Shown piece by piece: positions 18,641 to 26,605 of a DNA stretch of 57,023 bases (position 1 is the stretch's first letter; every line of letters starts with the position of its first letter). The DNA is from Moraxella cuniculi DSM 21768 (GTDB lineage Bacteria; Pseudomonadota; Gammaproteobacteria; Pseudomonadales; Moraxellaceae): assembly GCF_900156515.1 (NCBI RefSeq), contig NZ_FTNU01000016.1:1-57023 (forward strand), in the 5' to 3' direction. The notes beneath the pieces are model-generated. The model was given only the letters and a program-made list of their open reading frames with translations. It was not told where the DNA came from and did not search any database. Both the position numbers and the translations under genes were made by a program.

Positions 18641-18667
18641 CCACCACAGTTATTGTGGTGGTTTTTT
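18641..18667 (+). terminator. terminator after fumarase gene
   Basis: CCACCACA (18641-18648) pairs perfectly with TGTGGTGG (18654-18661), followed by T6. Confidence 0.93.
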
Positions 18668-18870
18668 GTACCAATCATCACCAAAACCAAACAGTCTGGG
18701 TTGTTTATTGGCAATCTTGCTGTGCGTGGTTGTTTGGACTGATTACTAAATTGTGCTTGCCGTGATGGCGATTAAGAGGGTTTAGCGGAGCTGGCTAATT
18801 TGTTAGTCTTTGATGAGTATGATTGCTACCAGAAGTGATGGCGTTGCTGTCTTTGCTATAATCAGACAAT
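18668..18870. other. intergenic stretch without recognised features
   Basis: Between the fumarase terminator and the terminator of the Ala-rich lipoprotein gene I see no credible coding frame. A TATAAT at about 18857 has no -35 partner and runs straight into the opposite-strand terminator, so I do not call it a promoter. Confidence 0.5.
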
Positions 18871-18899
18871 AAAAAAGAGAGCCTAAAAGACCCTCTTTT
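18871..18899 (-). terminator. terminator of the Ala-rich lipoprotein gene
   Basis: On the minus strand, AAAAGAGGG-type bases (18899-18891) pair with CTCTCTTTTTT (18881-18871), leaving a T6 tail. Confidence 0.7.
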
Positions 18900-18930
18900 G
18901 CTATAAGATTTTAACAGCGTGGCTGTAAAA

Positions 18931-19302
18931 TTACTTCTTAGCTTCTTCAGTTGCAGTAGTAGCAGCTTCTTGTGCAGTTTCTGCAGCAGCTTGAGCTTGG
19001 TCAGCAGCAGCTTGAGCTTCAGCAGTTTGAGCAGCGTTTGCATCACCAGCTACAGCGTCAGTTGCAGCTTTAGCAGCGTCGCCAGCAGCAGCAGTTGCGT
19101 CAGCAGCAGCTTCAGCAGCTTTGTCAGCAGCGTCAGCAGCAGCTTCACCAGTGGTAGCAGCAGCAGTTGCAGCAGCGTCTTTAGCTTCTACAGCAGCTTC
19201 AGTAGCAGTAGAGGCAGCGTCTTGAGCTTTTTCAGCTGGCTTTGAGCAAGCAGTTAGAGCCAAAGCAGCGATTAGTGCAGATGCGATTAGTTTAGTTTGC
19301 AT
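18931..19302 (-). CDS. alanine-rich coiled-coil lipoprotein
   Basis: A 123-aa lipoprotein with signal peptide and lipobox LTAC (Cys at about residue 19). The mature part is almost entirely Ala with Glu, Asp, Lys, Thr and Gln, about half of it alanine, with heptad-like spacing that predicts a continuous alpha helix or coiled coil. It resembles the Lpp-like helical lipoproteins only in architecture; there is no C-terminal Lys-Lys match beyond a final EEAKK. A role as an outer-membrane spacer or peptidoglycan contact is inference. The single gene has its own terminator. The repetitive GCAGCAGC-type codons make the DNA itself a slippage-prone low-complexity tract. Confidence 0.75.
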   Translation of the reverse strand: MQTKLIASALIAALALTACSKPAEKAQDAASTATEAAVEAKDAAATAAATTGEAAADAADKAAEAAADATAAAGDAAKAATDAVAGDANAAQTAEAQAAADQAQAAAETAQEAATTATEEAKK

Positions 19303-19650
19303 GGTAAAACTCCAATTAGGTGGATATGAAATAAAAACAACCCATGAGCAAGCTCAATCTCATTGATACATGAGAAAACCCTCGTCCATAGGTCGATACA
19401 AAATTCGTATCATGATACAACAATTTATTACAGATGCAAAGTTAAATTTATTAATAAATGCTTAATTTTGTAACAAAATATAACAATTAATCTGCTTGCC
19501 ACTTTAGCCAAGCGACAATAAATTGTATCAAGGTTTAGTGTTGGGCGTATCTTAGCACAAAAAAATAAAGATGACAACGAAATGACAAGTCTTTTTTTGT
19601 AAATTTGTGATAAAAATTTGTAGCACAGGTAATTAACGGTACAGCATAAC
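19303..19650. other. AT-rich leader region with palindrome GTATCATGATAC
   Basis: The gap between the Ala-rich lipoprotein gene and rho holds a perfect 12-bp palindrome, GTATCATGATAC (19407-19418), about 105 bp upstream of the lipoprotein start. A GATACA half-site lies nearby at 19395. It could be an operator for the lipoprotein gene. The rest is AT-rich. A 74-codon frame here is dominated by Leu/Ile/Cys/Lys and looks random. Confidence 0.45.
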
Positions 19651-19678
19651 AAAACCAGCCATTAAGAATAATGGCTGG
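19651..19678 (-). terminator. terminator after rho
   Basis: On the minus strand CCAGCCAT (19678-19671) pairs with ATGGCTGG (19662-19655), followed by TTTT (19654-19651). Confidence 0.85.
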
Positions 19679-19684
19679 CGGTTA

Positions 19685-20953
19685 TTAGCTCTGAGCTTTT
19701 TTGATCATTTGTTCAAAGAATTCGTCATTGGTTTTGGAATCTTTGAGTCTTTCGAGCAAAAACTCGGTTGCTTGCGAATCTTCCATCGGTTGCATGAGCT
19801 TGCGTAAAATCCAAACGCGGCGTAGCGTTTCTTCGTCAAGCAATCTCTCTTCACGGCGTGTGCTGGATTTTTTGATATTAATCGCTGGGAAAATGCGACG
19901 CTCGGCAAGGTCTCGCTCGAGGGTAATCTCTTGGTTGCCCGTGCCTTTAAATTCCTCAAAAATTACGCTGTCCATCTTAGAGCCAGTGTCAATGAGTGCC
20001 GTTGAGATGATGGTCAGACTGCCGCCTTCTTCAACATTGCGAGCGGCACCAAAAAAGCGTTTTGGGCGTTCTAGGGCATTGGCATCAACACCGCCAGTCA
20101 AAACTTTGCCGCTTGAAGGAATGACCGTATTGTATGCACGAGCCAGACGGGTGATGGAATCTAATAAGATAACCACATCTTGTTTATGCTCAACAAGGCG
20201 TTTGGCTTTTTCGATGACCATCTCGGCAACCTGAATGTGTCGCTGTGGCGGCTCGTCAAAAGTTGAGGCAACCACTTCACCACGCACGGTGCGTTGCATT
20301 TCGGTAACTTCTTCTGGGCGTTCATCAATCAGCAGTACGATAAGGTAGCATTCTGGGTGATTTTTGGTGATGGCTTGGGCGATGGTTTGTAATAGCACCG
20401 TCTTGCCTGCCTTTGGAGGGGCGACTATGATGGAGCGTTGGCCTCTGCCGATGGGGGCAATCAGGTCAATCATACGCCCTGTCAAATCTTCGGTTGTGCC
20501 ATTGCCAGTCTCCAGCACCAGCTGCTTGGTAGGAAATAGTGGTGTTAAGTTCTCAAAGATGAGCTTATGACGACTGCGATCTGGGGTGTCAAAATTAATT
20601 TCGCTGACTTTTAGTAGGGCAAAATAGCGTTCCTGATCCTTAGGGGGGCGGATTTGTCCTGCGATGGAATCCCCTGTTTGTAGATTAAAGCGGCGAATTT
20701 GGCTGGGGCTGACATAAATATCATCAGGTCCTGCCAGATACGATCCTTCAGAGGAACGCAAAAAGCCAAAGCCATCAGGCAAAATCTCAAGCACGCCATC
20801 ACCATAAATTGCCTCGCCGTTACGGGCGTGGGTTTTTAAGATGGCAAAAATAATGTCTTGTTTGCGACTTCTTGCCATGTTGTCAAGCCCCATAGACTCG
20901 GCAATCTGTAGCAATTCGCCAACGGATTTTCGTTTTAATTCAGTCAGATTCAT
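19685..20953 (-). CDS. rho: transcription termination factor Rho
   Basis: Rho is the hexameric RNA helicase that ends transcription of untranslated RNA. From [10 protein letters not shown] the protein is 422 aa, close to the E. coli length. It shows the N-terminal cold-shock RNA-binding domain ([15 protein letters not shown]), Walker [11 protein letters not shown], Walker [16 protein letters not shown] and the R-loop region [22 protein letters not shown] longer reading upstream adds 25 hydrophobic residues outside the family and is not chosen. It lies downstream of trxA on the same strand, as in many Proteobacteria. Confidence 0.97.
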   Translation of the reverse strand: MNLTELKRKSVGELLQIAESMGLDNMARSRKQDIIFAILKTHARNGEAIYGDGVLEILPDGFGFLRSSEGSYLAGPDDIYVSPSQIRRFNLQTGDSIAGQIRPPKDQERYFALLKVSEINFDTPDRSRHKLIFENLTPLFPTKQLVLETGNGTTEDLTGRMIDLIAPIGRGQRSIIVAPPKAGKTVLLQTIAQAITKNHPECYLIVLLIDERPEEVTEMQRTVRGEVVASTFDEPPQRHIQVAEMVIEKAKRLVEHKQDVVILLDSITRLARAYNTVIPSSGKVLTGGVDANALERPKRFFGAARNVEEGGSLTIISTALIDTGSKMDSVIFEEFKGTGNQEITLERDLAERRIFPAINIKKSSTRREERLLDEETLRRVWILRKLMQPMEDSQATEFLLERLKDSKTNDEFFEQMIKKAQS

Positions 20954-21056
20954 GGATAGGTAAATAATGAATAAAGCCCAATTTGGGCAAATTGATGGAA
21001 ATGATTGGGTAGAAATAAAGAAATGCAATCAGCAGAATGTGATTGCAGGTGCATAG

Positions 21057-21085
21057 ATATTAAGCCAAATTGATGATTTTGTCAA
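21057..21085 (-). promoter_or_regulatory. rho promoter
   Basis: On the minus strand, TTGACA (21085-21080), 17-bp spacer and TAATAT (21062-21057). It leaves a leader of about 100 nt before the rho start, consistent with the known leader-mediated autoregulation of rho. Confidence 0.8.
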
Positions 21086-21121
21086 GTGCTGTGTGGCAAA
21101 TTTATGACACTTTTGCGTGAT

Positions 21122-21147
21122 AAAAAAAGCCAGCACGATGCTGGCTT
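21122..21147 (-). terminator. terminator after trxA
   Basis: AAGCCAGCA and TGCTGGCTT arms (21147-21127) with seven T on the minus strand. It separates trxA from the rho promoter just downstream. Confidence 0.93.
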
Positions 21148-21157
21148 GAGGGTAGGT

Positions 21158-21478
21158 TTATAGATGCTTGTCAAGCAAGGCGGCAAATTCTGATTTTGGG
21201 CGACCGCCAACCACTGCCTCGACACGCTCACCATCTTTAAATACAAATAAAGTTGGAATGCTGCGAATGCCAAAGCGAGCAGCAGACTCTGGGTTGTCAT
21301 CAACATTGACTTTGACGATTTTGGCACGACCAGCATAGTCTGCTGCCAGCTCCTCTAGGGTGGGAGCGATTGCCTTACAAGGGCCACACCATGGTGCCCA
21401 AAAATCAACCAAGACCACTTGGTCGGAGCCTAGCACATCAGCATCAAAGCTGGCATCGGTTGCGTTAATAATAGACAT
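21158..21478 (-). CDS. trxA: thioredoxin
   Basis: A 106-aa cytoplasmic thioredoxin, the general protein disulfide reductase. The active site is WCGPC, with cysteines 31 and 34, inside VLVDFWAPWCGPCK. The conserved cis-Pro loop RSIPTLFVFKDG and the C-terminal helix are also present. The start MSIINATDAS is chosen because AAAGGTG lies just before it; an upstream in-frame reading has no family similarity. It is followed by a terminator and then rho. Confidence 0.96.
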   Translation of the reverse strand: MSIINATDASFDADVLGSDQVVLVDFWAPWCGPCKAIAPTLEELAADYAGRAKIVKVNVDDNPESAARFGIRSIPTLFVFKDGERVEAVVGGRPKSEFAALLDKHL

Positions 21479-21690
21479 AATTTCACCTTTGTTAAGTTTG
21501 TATAATTGCCTAAATGGGGCGACTGGCAAAAAATTCAAGAGCGAATCATCTGTCAGGTGCGGTTTGTGGCAGATTGCGTGTTATAATAACAGCTTTTCTG
21601 CCCAAAGGCTTGTGCTGGCATGATTGAATTTATCAAATTCACCGATTGGGCAAATCAAAGATGACTATTGTTATTTGACCGAGAGCTGCC

Positions 21691-22419
21691 ATGACCCTGT
21701 CCGAAGCTGATATTATCAACATGAATCAACACGAAGCGGCACAAAGTGAGGCGTTTTTTGTTGATTTTGCCAAATCAATCACCGTCTACGAAGATGAGGA
21801 TATTTGGGTGCTGGATAAGCCAGCAGGGCTGCTTAGCGTTGATGGGCGACTGTTAAAGGTGAGTTTGCAATCACGACTGCTGCGAGTCAATCCCAAGTTG
21901 CGATTGATTCATCGGCTGGATATGGATACCTCAGGGCTGATTATTTTTGCCAAATCAGCACAGGCACAGACGCACATTGCCAAGCAATTTATTGACCGCA
22001 TTCCCCAAAAAGAATATCAAGCGGTGGTGATGGGCAGCATCATTCAACAAGACAAACAAGGCACAATTGACATTCCTGTCCGCTATGAGCCTAGCACCAA
22101 GCCTAGACATATCGTTGATGAAGGGTGGCACAAGCGAGCTTTGACGCATTATCAAGTGCTGCATCATGAGCTGCGGTGCGATGATATGGGCAAGGCACAC
22201 GCCGTTACCCGTGTGGCGTTGTGGCCGATTACGGGGCGTAGCCATCAGTTGCGTGTGCATATGTTACACTTGGGTCATGTGATGATTGGCGATCCGATTT
22301 ATGCCGAGGGCGTGGCGTTGGGCTTGGACAGTAGGTTGAATTTGCACGCACATAAGCTGCGATTACGCCACCCAACGCATGAGGTATGGATGCAGTGGAG
22401 CAGTCCTGTGCCGTTTTAG
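21691..22419 (+). CDS. RluA-family pseudouridine synthase
   Basis: The 242-aa protein has the RluA catalytic motif HRLDMDTSG, with Asp77 as nucleophile, after the VLDKPAGLLSV strand, and the C-terminal GRSHQLRVHM motif. It lacks an S4 domain, so it is more like RluA (23S rRNA position 746 and tRNA position 32) than RluC or RluD. The exact target cannot be read from the sequence. It stands alone, divergent from trxA. Confidence 0.9.
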   Translation: MTLSEADIINMNQHEAAQSEAFFVDFAKSITVYEDEDIWVLDKPAGLLSVDGRLLKVSLQSRLLRVNPKLRLIHRLDMDTSGLIIFAKSAQAQTHIAKQFIDRIPQKEYQAVVMGSIIQQDKQGTIDIPVRYEPSTKPRHIVDEGWHKRALTHYQVLHHELRCDDMGKAHAVTRVALWPITGRSHQLRVHMLHLGHVMIGDPIYAEGVALGLDSRLNLHAHKLRLRHPTHEVWMQWSSPVPF

Positions 22420-22464
22420 CTTGGCAAGCAGGCGTGAATTTGGCTCTTAAGTGCTGATTAATAG

Positions 22465-22791
22465 TTAAATTAGTCCAGAGATGCACGCACACTGATACAG
22501 TCGCTTGGCACGAGAGCCAGTGCCACAAAATACCATGACAGGCTTGGGCGTGTCGCTTAATAATTTGGCAAAACTTTGTACCTCAATCAGGTGAATTGAT
22601 TCACCATCAATGGGTAGGTTGTGATAGACGAGTCCTGCTTGTTTGGCACTGGCTGCCAAGTCGCAGTTTTTTGGCTGACCGTCAATTTCATCATCAAAAC
22701 GCAGATTGATGAGGCTTTTAAAGCCAAGATTGGCAAGGCTTGTGCATTGATTTGGGTGGATTTGCTTGTACAAAGTAATCTGGCTTGGCAT
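22465..22791 (-). CDS. DUF442-family putative sulfur transferase/phosphatase-like protein
   Basis: The 108-aa protein from MPSQITLYKQ matches the DUF442 (beta-lactamase-hydrolase-like, TIGR01244) family: ANLGFKSLINLRFDDE, YHNLPIDG and the active-site loop VMVFCGTGSRAKRLY, with a cysteine followed by arginine as in tyrosine-phosphatase-like folds. Such proteins are often fused or adjacent to sulfide-handling enzymes. The downstream ATG is preferred; a longer TTG-initiated version (to 22896) adds residues without family support. It follows the SulP permease gene on the same strand and is probably in the same transcript. Confidence 0.75.
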   Translation of the reverse strand: MPSQITLYKQIHPNQCTSLANLGFKSLINLRFDDEIDGQPKNCDLAASAKQAGLVYHNLPIDGESIHLIEVQSFAKLLSDTPKPVMVFCGTGSRAKRLYQCACISGLI

Positions 22792-22914
22792 GGTAGATTC
22801 CGCATAAATGGGTGGATTAAGATGGGTTTGTACACAATTATCGCTTGCGTGTTTGGCAAACAGCTCTATCTTACCCCAAGCCAAAGCCTGTTGCAATGGC
22901 GATTTGGCATAAGG

Positions 22915-24615
22915 TTATGACTTGGGACGCAGGGTTTGCACCGCTTGGTTGGTGCTTAAAAAAACTTGCCCTGATAGGTTGGCAAAAACTTGGCTGGATT
23001 TTAAAATGTCCATGACAGGGCCTTTGACTTCGGCAAAATGCAGCCGCTGGTTGTTGGCTTGGCAGTGTTGATTCAAGTCATGCAGCATCTCTTGGGCGGC
23101 CAAATCCACATGATTGACTGCCGTCATGATAAGCACAATATCGCAAATGGCAGAATCATCGCTAAGTTTTAATAAATTGGCACGCACTGATTGGGCATTG
23201 CCAAAATACAAACTCTCATCAATGCGTAATAGCAACAACCCCTCAAAAGTGGTTGCTTGATAGCGTTCAATATTGCGAAAATGCTCACTGTTACCCACAC
23301 GACCCAACACCGCAATATGCACCTGATGCGTGCGATAAATCATCGCAGCAAAACTGGCAAGTAGTCCTGCCACCAAGCCGCTATTTAAGCCAAAGACAAT
23401 CGCAGTGGCAAAGGTGATAACAAAGCAGACAGCATCAGCCTTGTCATGTTGCCATGCTTGGGCGAGAGTTTTGGTATCAATCATGGCAATGGCAGAGATA
23501 ATGATGACCGATGCCAATACCACATAGGGCAAGCCTGTCAAATATGCCCCAAAAAATAGCAAAATCAACAACACGCCCAATGCACAGATGACCGATGCCA
23601 ATGGGGAGTTTGCCCCAACAAGCAAGTTGAGGCTGGTGCGAGAAATGCCCCCTGCTACTGCAAAACCACCAAAAATGCCGCTGGCGATATTGGCAAGACC
23701 CAGCCCGCCAAGCTCTTTGTTGGCACTGTAGGTCTCGCCTCGCAATCTGGCTTGTTGTGCTGAGATGGTGCTTGATGAGACGAAGGCAATCAAGGCAATC
23801 AGCAGTGCTGATGGCAGTAATGTCAATAAAGTAGTGGGCGACAAACTGGGCAGACTGGCAGTGGGCAGGTGCGTGGGCAGTGGCTGCAAGACATTGACTT
23901 CATAAGCAGGTAAGTTGTAGCGATGGCTTGCCCAAATTGACGCCACAACAAGAACGATGACAAAAAAACGATTGCCAAAACTACGCCATTGGCGAGGCAA
24001 CCACGCCCATACCCATCGCTCACCATAACGACTGATGAGCAATAGCCCCAGTGTCAATAGACCAATCATTGCGGTGAGTGCGTGTATCGGCTTACTTGAG
24101 TGATAAATGCTGACGGCAAGGTTAATCAGGCTGTCGGCGTTGAGCGGTATGCCTAGTAGGTGCTTGATTTGTCCAAGTATAATCAGCACTGCTGCACCGC
24201 TGATAAATCCTGCTGCCACGCCACGACTCACAAACTGCATAATCCAGCCCAAGCGAATCAAGCCACCCACCAACAAAATCGCACCAACCATGAGTGCCAA
24301 AGTAATGGCAAGAGAGATGTATTGCAAACTGCCTGTGGCATAGTCAGACAGTGCTGATGCGGTCATGATGGCAGTGATGGCAACAGGACCGATTGAGGAG
24401 ACGCTGCTTGCCCCAATCCATGAGTATATCAGCACAGGCACAATGGCAGCATACAGACCCATGATGGGCGGCAGACCTGCCAAGGCTGCATAGCCAAGAC
24501 TTTGGGGAATGACAAGCACCGCCATCATCAATCCTGCTTGGATGTCTGGTAGGGCGGTGCGTGGTTGCTGGATAAATTGCAAAATCCAGTTGGGCAGTAG
24601 ATTTTGCAAACGCAT
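22915..24615 (-). CDS. SulP-family anion permease with STAS domain
   Basis: An inner-membrane transporter of the SLC26/SulP family, 566 aa. The hydrophobic part (about 25-420) holds the 10-14 membrane segments, opening with the PDIQAGLMMAVLVIPQSLGYA signature. The C-terminal STAS domain (about 430-555) includes LRIDESLYFGNAQ and AAQEMLHDL. Substrates in the family range over sulfate, bicarbonate and dicarboxylates; the sequence does not decide. The DUF442 gene downstream makes a sulfur-related anion plausible, as inference. It starts four bases after the lipoprotein gene stop, so they are one operon. Confidence 0.9.
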   Translation of the reverse strand: MRLQNLLPNWILQFIQQPRTALPDIQAGLMMAVLVIPQSLGYAALAGLPPIMGLYAAIVPVLIYSWIGASSVSSIGPVAITAIMTASALSDYATGSLQYISLAITLALMVGAILLVGGLIRLGWIMQFVSRGVAAGFISGAAVLIILGQIKHLLGIPLNADSLINLAVSIYHSSKPIHALTAMIGLLTLGLLLISRYGERWVWAWLPRQWRSFGNRFFVIVLVVASIWASHRYNLPAYEVNVLQPLPTHLPTASLPSLSPTTLLTLLPSALLIALIAFVSSSTISAQQARLRGETYSANKELGGLGLANIASGIFGGFAVAGGISRTSLNLLVGANSPLASVICALGVLLILLFFGAYLTGLPYVVLASVIIISAIAMIDTKTLAQAWQHDKADAVCFVITFATAIVFGLNSGLVAGLLASFAAMIYRTHQVHIAVLGRVGNSEHFRNIERYQATTFEGLLLLRIDESLYFGNAQSVRANLLKLSDDSAICDIVLIMTAVNHVDLAAQEMLHDLNQHCQANNQRLHFAEVKGPVMDILKSSQVFANLSGQVFLSTNQAVQTLRPKS

Positions 24616-24618
24616 GGG

Positions 24619-25020
24619 TTATTCTCCGTAAATTTTTACGCCTTCTGCGAAGCTGCAGTTCTTTTGGCGTGCAGCCACAATCATCGCATCGTGTTCGCCA
24701 TAAAGTTTGGCAAGGGCGTTATTTTTGGCAGCACGCTGACCGCTGCCTGTTCCCATGCCTAGGCTGATGGTTGGGTAGATGCCATGGCGACCACCTGCAA
24801 GACCGATACCAATCCCTGTTGATGACAGGCTAAGTTGCTGTTTTTTGGTTTTTTCTACCAAAGCACCAATGCGTGCCGTCTCTGATTGTAATTGTTCGCA
24901 GTTATAGTTTTGATAGGTGGTTGGATTGACATACTGTGGGGCGATGTTGCCTGTGGTGGCACAGCCTGTCAGAACGCCACTGGCGATGAGAGCGGCAAGG
25001 AGAATTTTGCTAAATTTCAT
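24619..25020 (-). CDS. small lipoprotein of unknown function
   Basis: The 133-aa precursor has a lipobox LTGC (Cys at about residue 19) followed by ATTGNIAPQYVNP. The mature part begins with a Tyr/Asn/Gln-rich segment and a short helix (CEQLQSETARIGALVEKTKK) and continues with a Gly-rich stretch (TGIGIGLAGG) that could be a membrane-associated glycine zipper. It contains two further Cys (about 42 and 122). I recognise no specific family beyond its resemblance to small Acinetobacter/Moraxella envelope lipoproteins. It lies directly upstream of sulP. Confidence 0.75.
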   Translation of the reverse strand: MKFSKILLAALIASGVLTGCATTGNIAPQYVNPTTYQNYNCEQLQSETARIGALVEKTKKQQLSLSSTGIGIGLAGGRHGIYPTISLGMGTGSGQRAAKNNALAKLYGEHDAMIVAARQKNCSFAEGVKIYGE

Positions 25021-25121
25021 GATAATTCCTAGTTAAAAAGTGCTGGCATGGCAATGATAACCGCAAGCAACTTGGGAGATGTATGGTGATTTTTCTGATG
25101 ATTTTATGGTCTGCCTGCCTG

Positions 25122-25454
25122 TCATGCCTGATTGCCATTGTTACGCCGTGAGGCACAGAGCGGGCTGTCGGGCGATGCGGCAATGCTTGCCCACTCATCT
25201 GGCGTATAGGCAAAAATCGCCAACGCATGAATGGTGCCACCTTTATTCATCAAAAACTCATCAGCCAGTGCGTAGATTTTTTGGTGTCTGGCAGCAAGGC
25301 GTATGCCATCAAAGGCTTGGCTGACGATGGTGAGCTTAAAATGGCTTTGCTTGCCATCATAATACCCTGCGTGTTGATGGCTTTCATTTTCCAAAGCAAG
25401 ATGTACAGGTTGCAAGGATTGCAAAGCTGCCAATAAGGCGGTGGCTGTATCCAT
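25122..25454 (-). CDS. BolA family protein
   Basis: A 110-aa protein of the BolA fold, second in the window after ibaG. The core is HLALENESHQHAGYY...SHFKLTIVSQAF, then GIRLAARHQKIYAL and a C-terminal HALAIFAYTPDEW. The ESHxHAG and HFKLTIVS signatures are closer to BolA itself than to IbaG. BolA works with monothiol glutaredoxins and affects morphology and iron homeostasis. It sits 8 bp after the M48 protease gene on the same strand. Confidence 0.9.
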   Translation of the reverse strand: MDTATALLAALQSLQPVHLALENESHQHAGYYDGKQSHFKLTIVSQAFDGIRLAARHQKIYALADEFLMNKGGTIHALAIFAYTPDEWASIAASPDSPLCASRRNNGNQA

Positions 25455-25462
25455 AATTCCTC

Positions 25463-26278
25463 TTAGCGTGTTGTGCCTTGGAACAAAGGCATGACCGTTG
25501 GTATCAATGATTGCAACTGGCTAATGCGAGTAGTACTGCTGGGGTGCGTGCTAAGAAATTGTGGCACACTTCCCCCTGTTGCTTGCATTTTTTTCCAGAG
25601 GCTGACAGAGGCGTTTGGGTCGTAGCCTGCTCGAGCCATCAGCTCAAGCCCGATTTTGTCGGCTTCGGATTCTTGGGAGCGTGAGTGTGGCAAGTCCAGA
25701 CCCAATTGGCTAATGACCCCTGCCAGCTGTGCTTGACCGCTAGACAGACCCAAGGCACCAGTTGCCAGTTGTAGCACCCCTTGGGTGGCAAAGCTGCGGC
25801 TGGCTTTTTCGCGAGAATGCTCACGCAGTGCATGGGCAATCTCATGACCCATGATGGCGGCAATTTCGGCATCGGTTAGGCGAAGTTTTTCGATAATGCC
25901 AGTATAAAAGACGATTTTGCCACCTGGCATAACATAGGCGTTGATTGAGTCGCTGGTGATGGTATGAACTTTCCAGTCCCAGTTTTTGGCATCAGGGCGG
26001 AGTACTTCGGTTTGTGTAATTAGCTTGTCGGCAATCTTGCGTAAACGCTTGACTTGCTCGTAGTTGTTGTCAAGTTTTCCTGCACGGCGAGCCTGATTGA
26101 TGGTTTCGGCGTAGGCTTGATTGGACAGCTGGAGAATTTCTTGGCTTGAGACAAGCAGCAATTGTTTGCGATCGGCACCGACCACACCTGCACTGGTGGT
26201 GCTGGTGCAACCAACGATGGGCATGATGGCAGCGGCAGATACTGCCAAAGTAAGTAGACTGTGTTTGAGTGTTTTCAT
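25463..26278 (-). CDS. M48-family lipoprotein metalloprotease (LoiP-like)
   Basis: The 271-aa precursor has a lipobox (IVGC, Cys24) and a zinc protease domain with HEIAH (145-149) and a downstream SESEAD motif (about 202-207) supplying the third ligand. Length and order match the LoiP/YcaL group of periplasmic or outer-membrane-attached M48 proteases, which degrade misfolded envelope proteins. It is the first gene of the minus-strand cluster that continues with bolA, the small lipoprotein, sulP and the DUF442 gene. Confidence 0.9.
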   Translation of the reverse strand: MKTLKHSLLTLAVSAAAIMPIVGCTSTTSAGVVGADRKQLLLVSSQEILQLSNQAYAETINQARRAGKLDNNYEQVKRLRKIADKLITQTEVLRPDAKNWDWKVHTITSDSINAYVMPGGKIVFYTGIIEKLRLTDAEIAAIMGHEIAHALREHSREKASRSFATQGVLQLATGALGLSSGQAQLAGVISQLGLDLPHSRSQESEADKIGLELMARAGYDPNASVSLWKKMQATGGSVPQFLSTHPSSTTRISQLQSLIPTVMPLFQGTTR

Positions 26279-26446
26279 TATCTGTCCTTAAAATTAAAAA
26301 GCCAAACCTCTAACGGTGGCTAAGATTATAAACCAAATTCACCTCATTATCCTAGTGCTGACAACAAAAATTCACAAAATTTTGTCAATCAAGTTACTTT
26401 GGGTCAGGTGGTGCATGGCAAAATCATAAGTAGGGTGGCTTGGAGG

Positions 26447-26524
26447 CTGTCATCAAGTTGTCATGCAATGTTCATCAAGCTGTCATTTGCCAGTCATGCC
26501 ATTGTCATTTATGCCACTTACAAT
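26447..26524 (+). promoter_or_regulatory. six-unit Pho box and -10 of pstS
   Basis: Six 7-bp units (CTGTCAT, TTGTCAT, TGTTCAT, CTGTCAT, CAGTCAT, TTGTCAT) lie at a strict 11-bp period at 26447, 26458, 26469, 26480, 26491 and 26502. The last ends at 26508, 10 bp before a -10 box TACAAT (26519-26524). This is the canonical PhoB geometry, with PhoB replacing the -35 contact. Three adjacent Pho boxes predict strong, cooperative induction under phosphate starvation. Confidence 0.93.
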
Positions 26525-26605
26525 GGCAAGCAATGCACCAAGGGCAAAAATCGTTGGCATTTGGTGCGTATCATAATCCAAATTATCCAACCAAACGGAG
26601 CAATC

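Noticed and set aside
18919-19245. Plus-strand Ser/Cys-rich frame opposite the Ala-rich lipoprotein
   Set aside because: It is the complement of GCA/GCT repeats, which reads as serine and cysteine. The minus-strand frame has a signal peptide, lipobox and terminator.
19428-19652. 74-codon minus-strand frame before rho
   Set aside because: Composition is random (Leu/Ile/Lys/Cys), it lies in AT-rich intergenic DNA, and no start signal is evident.
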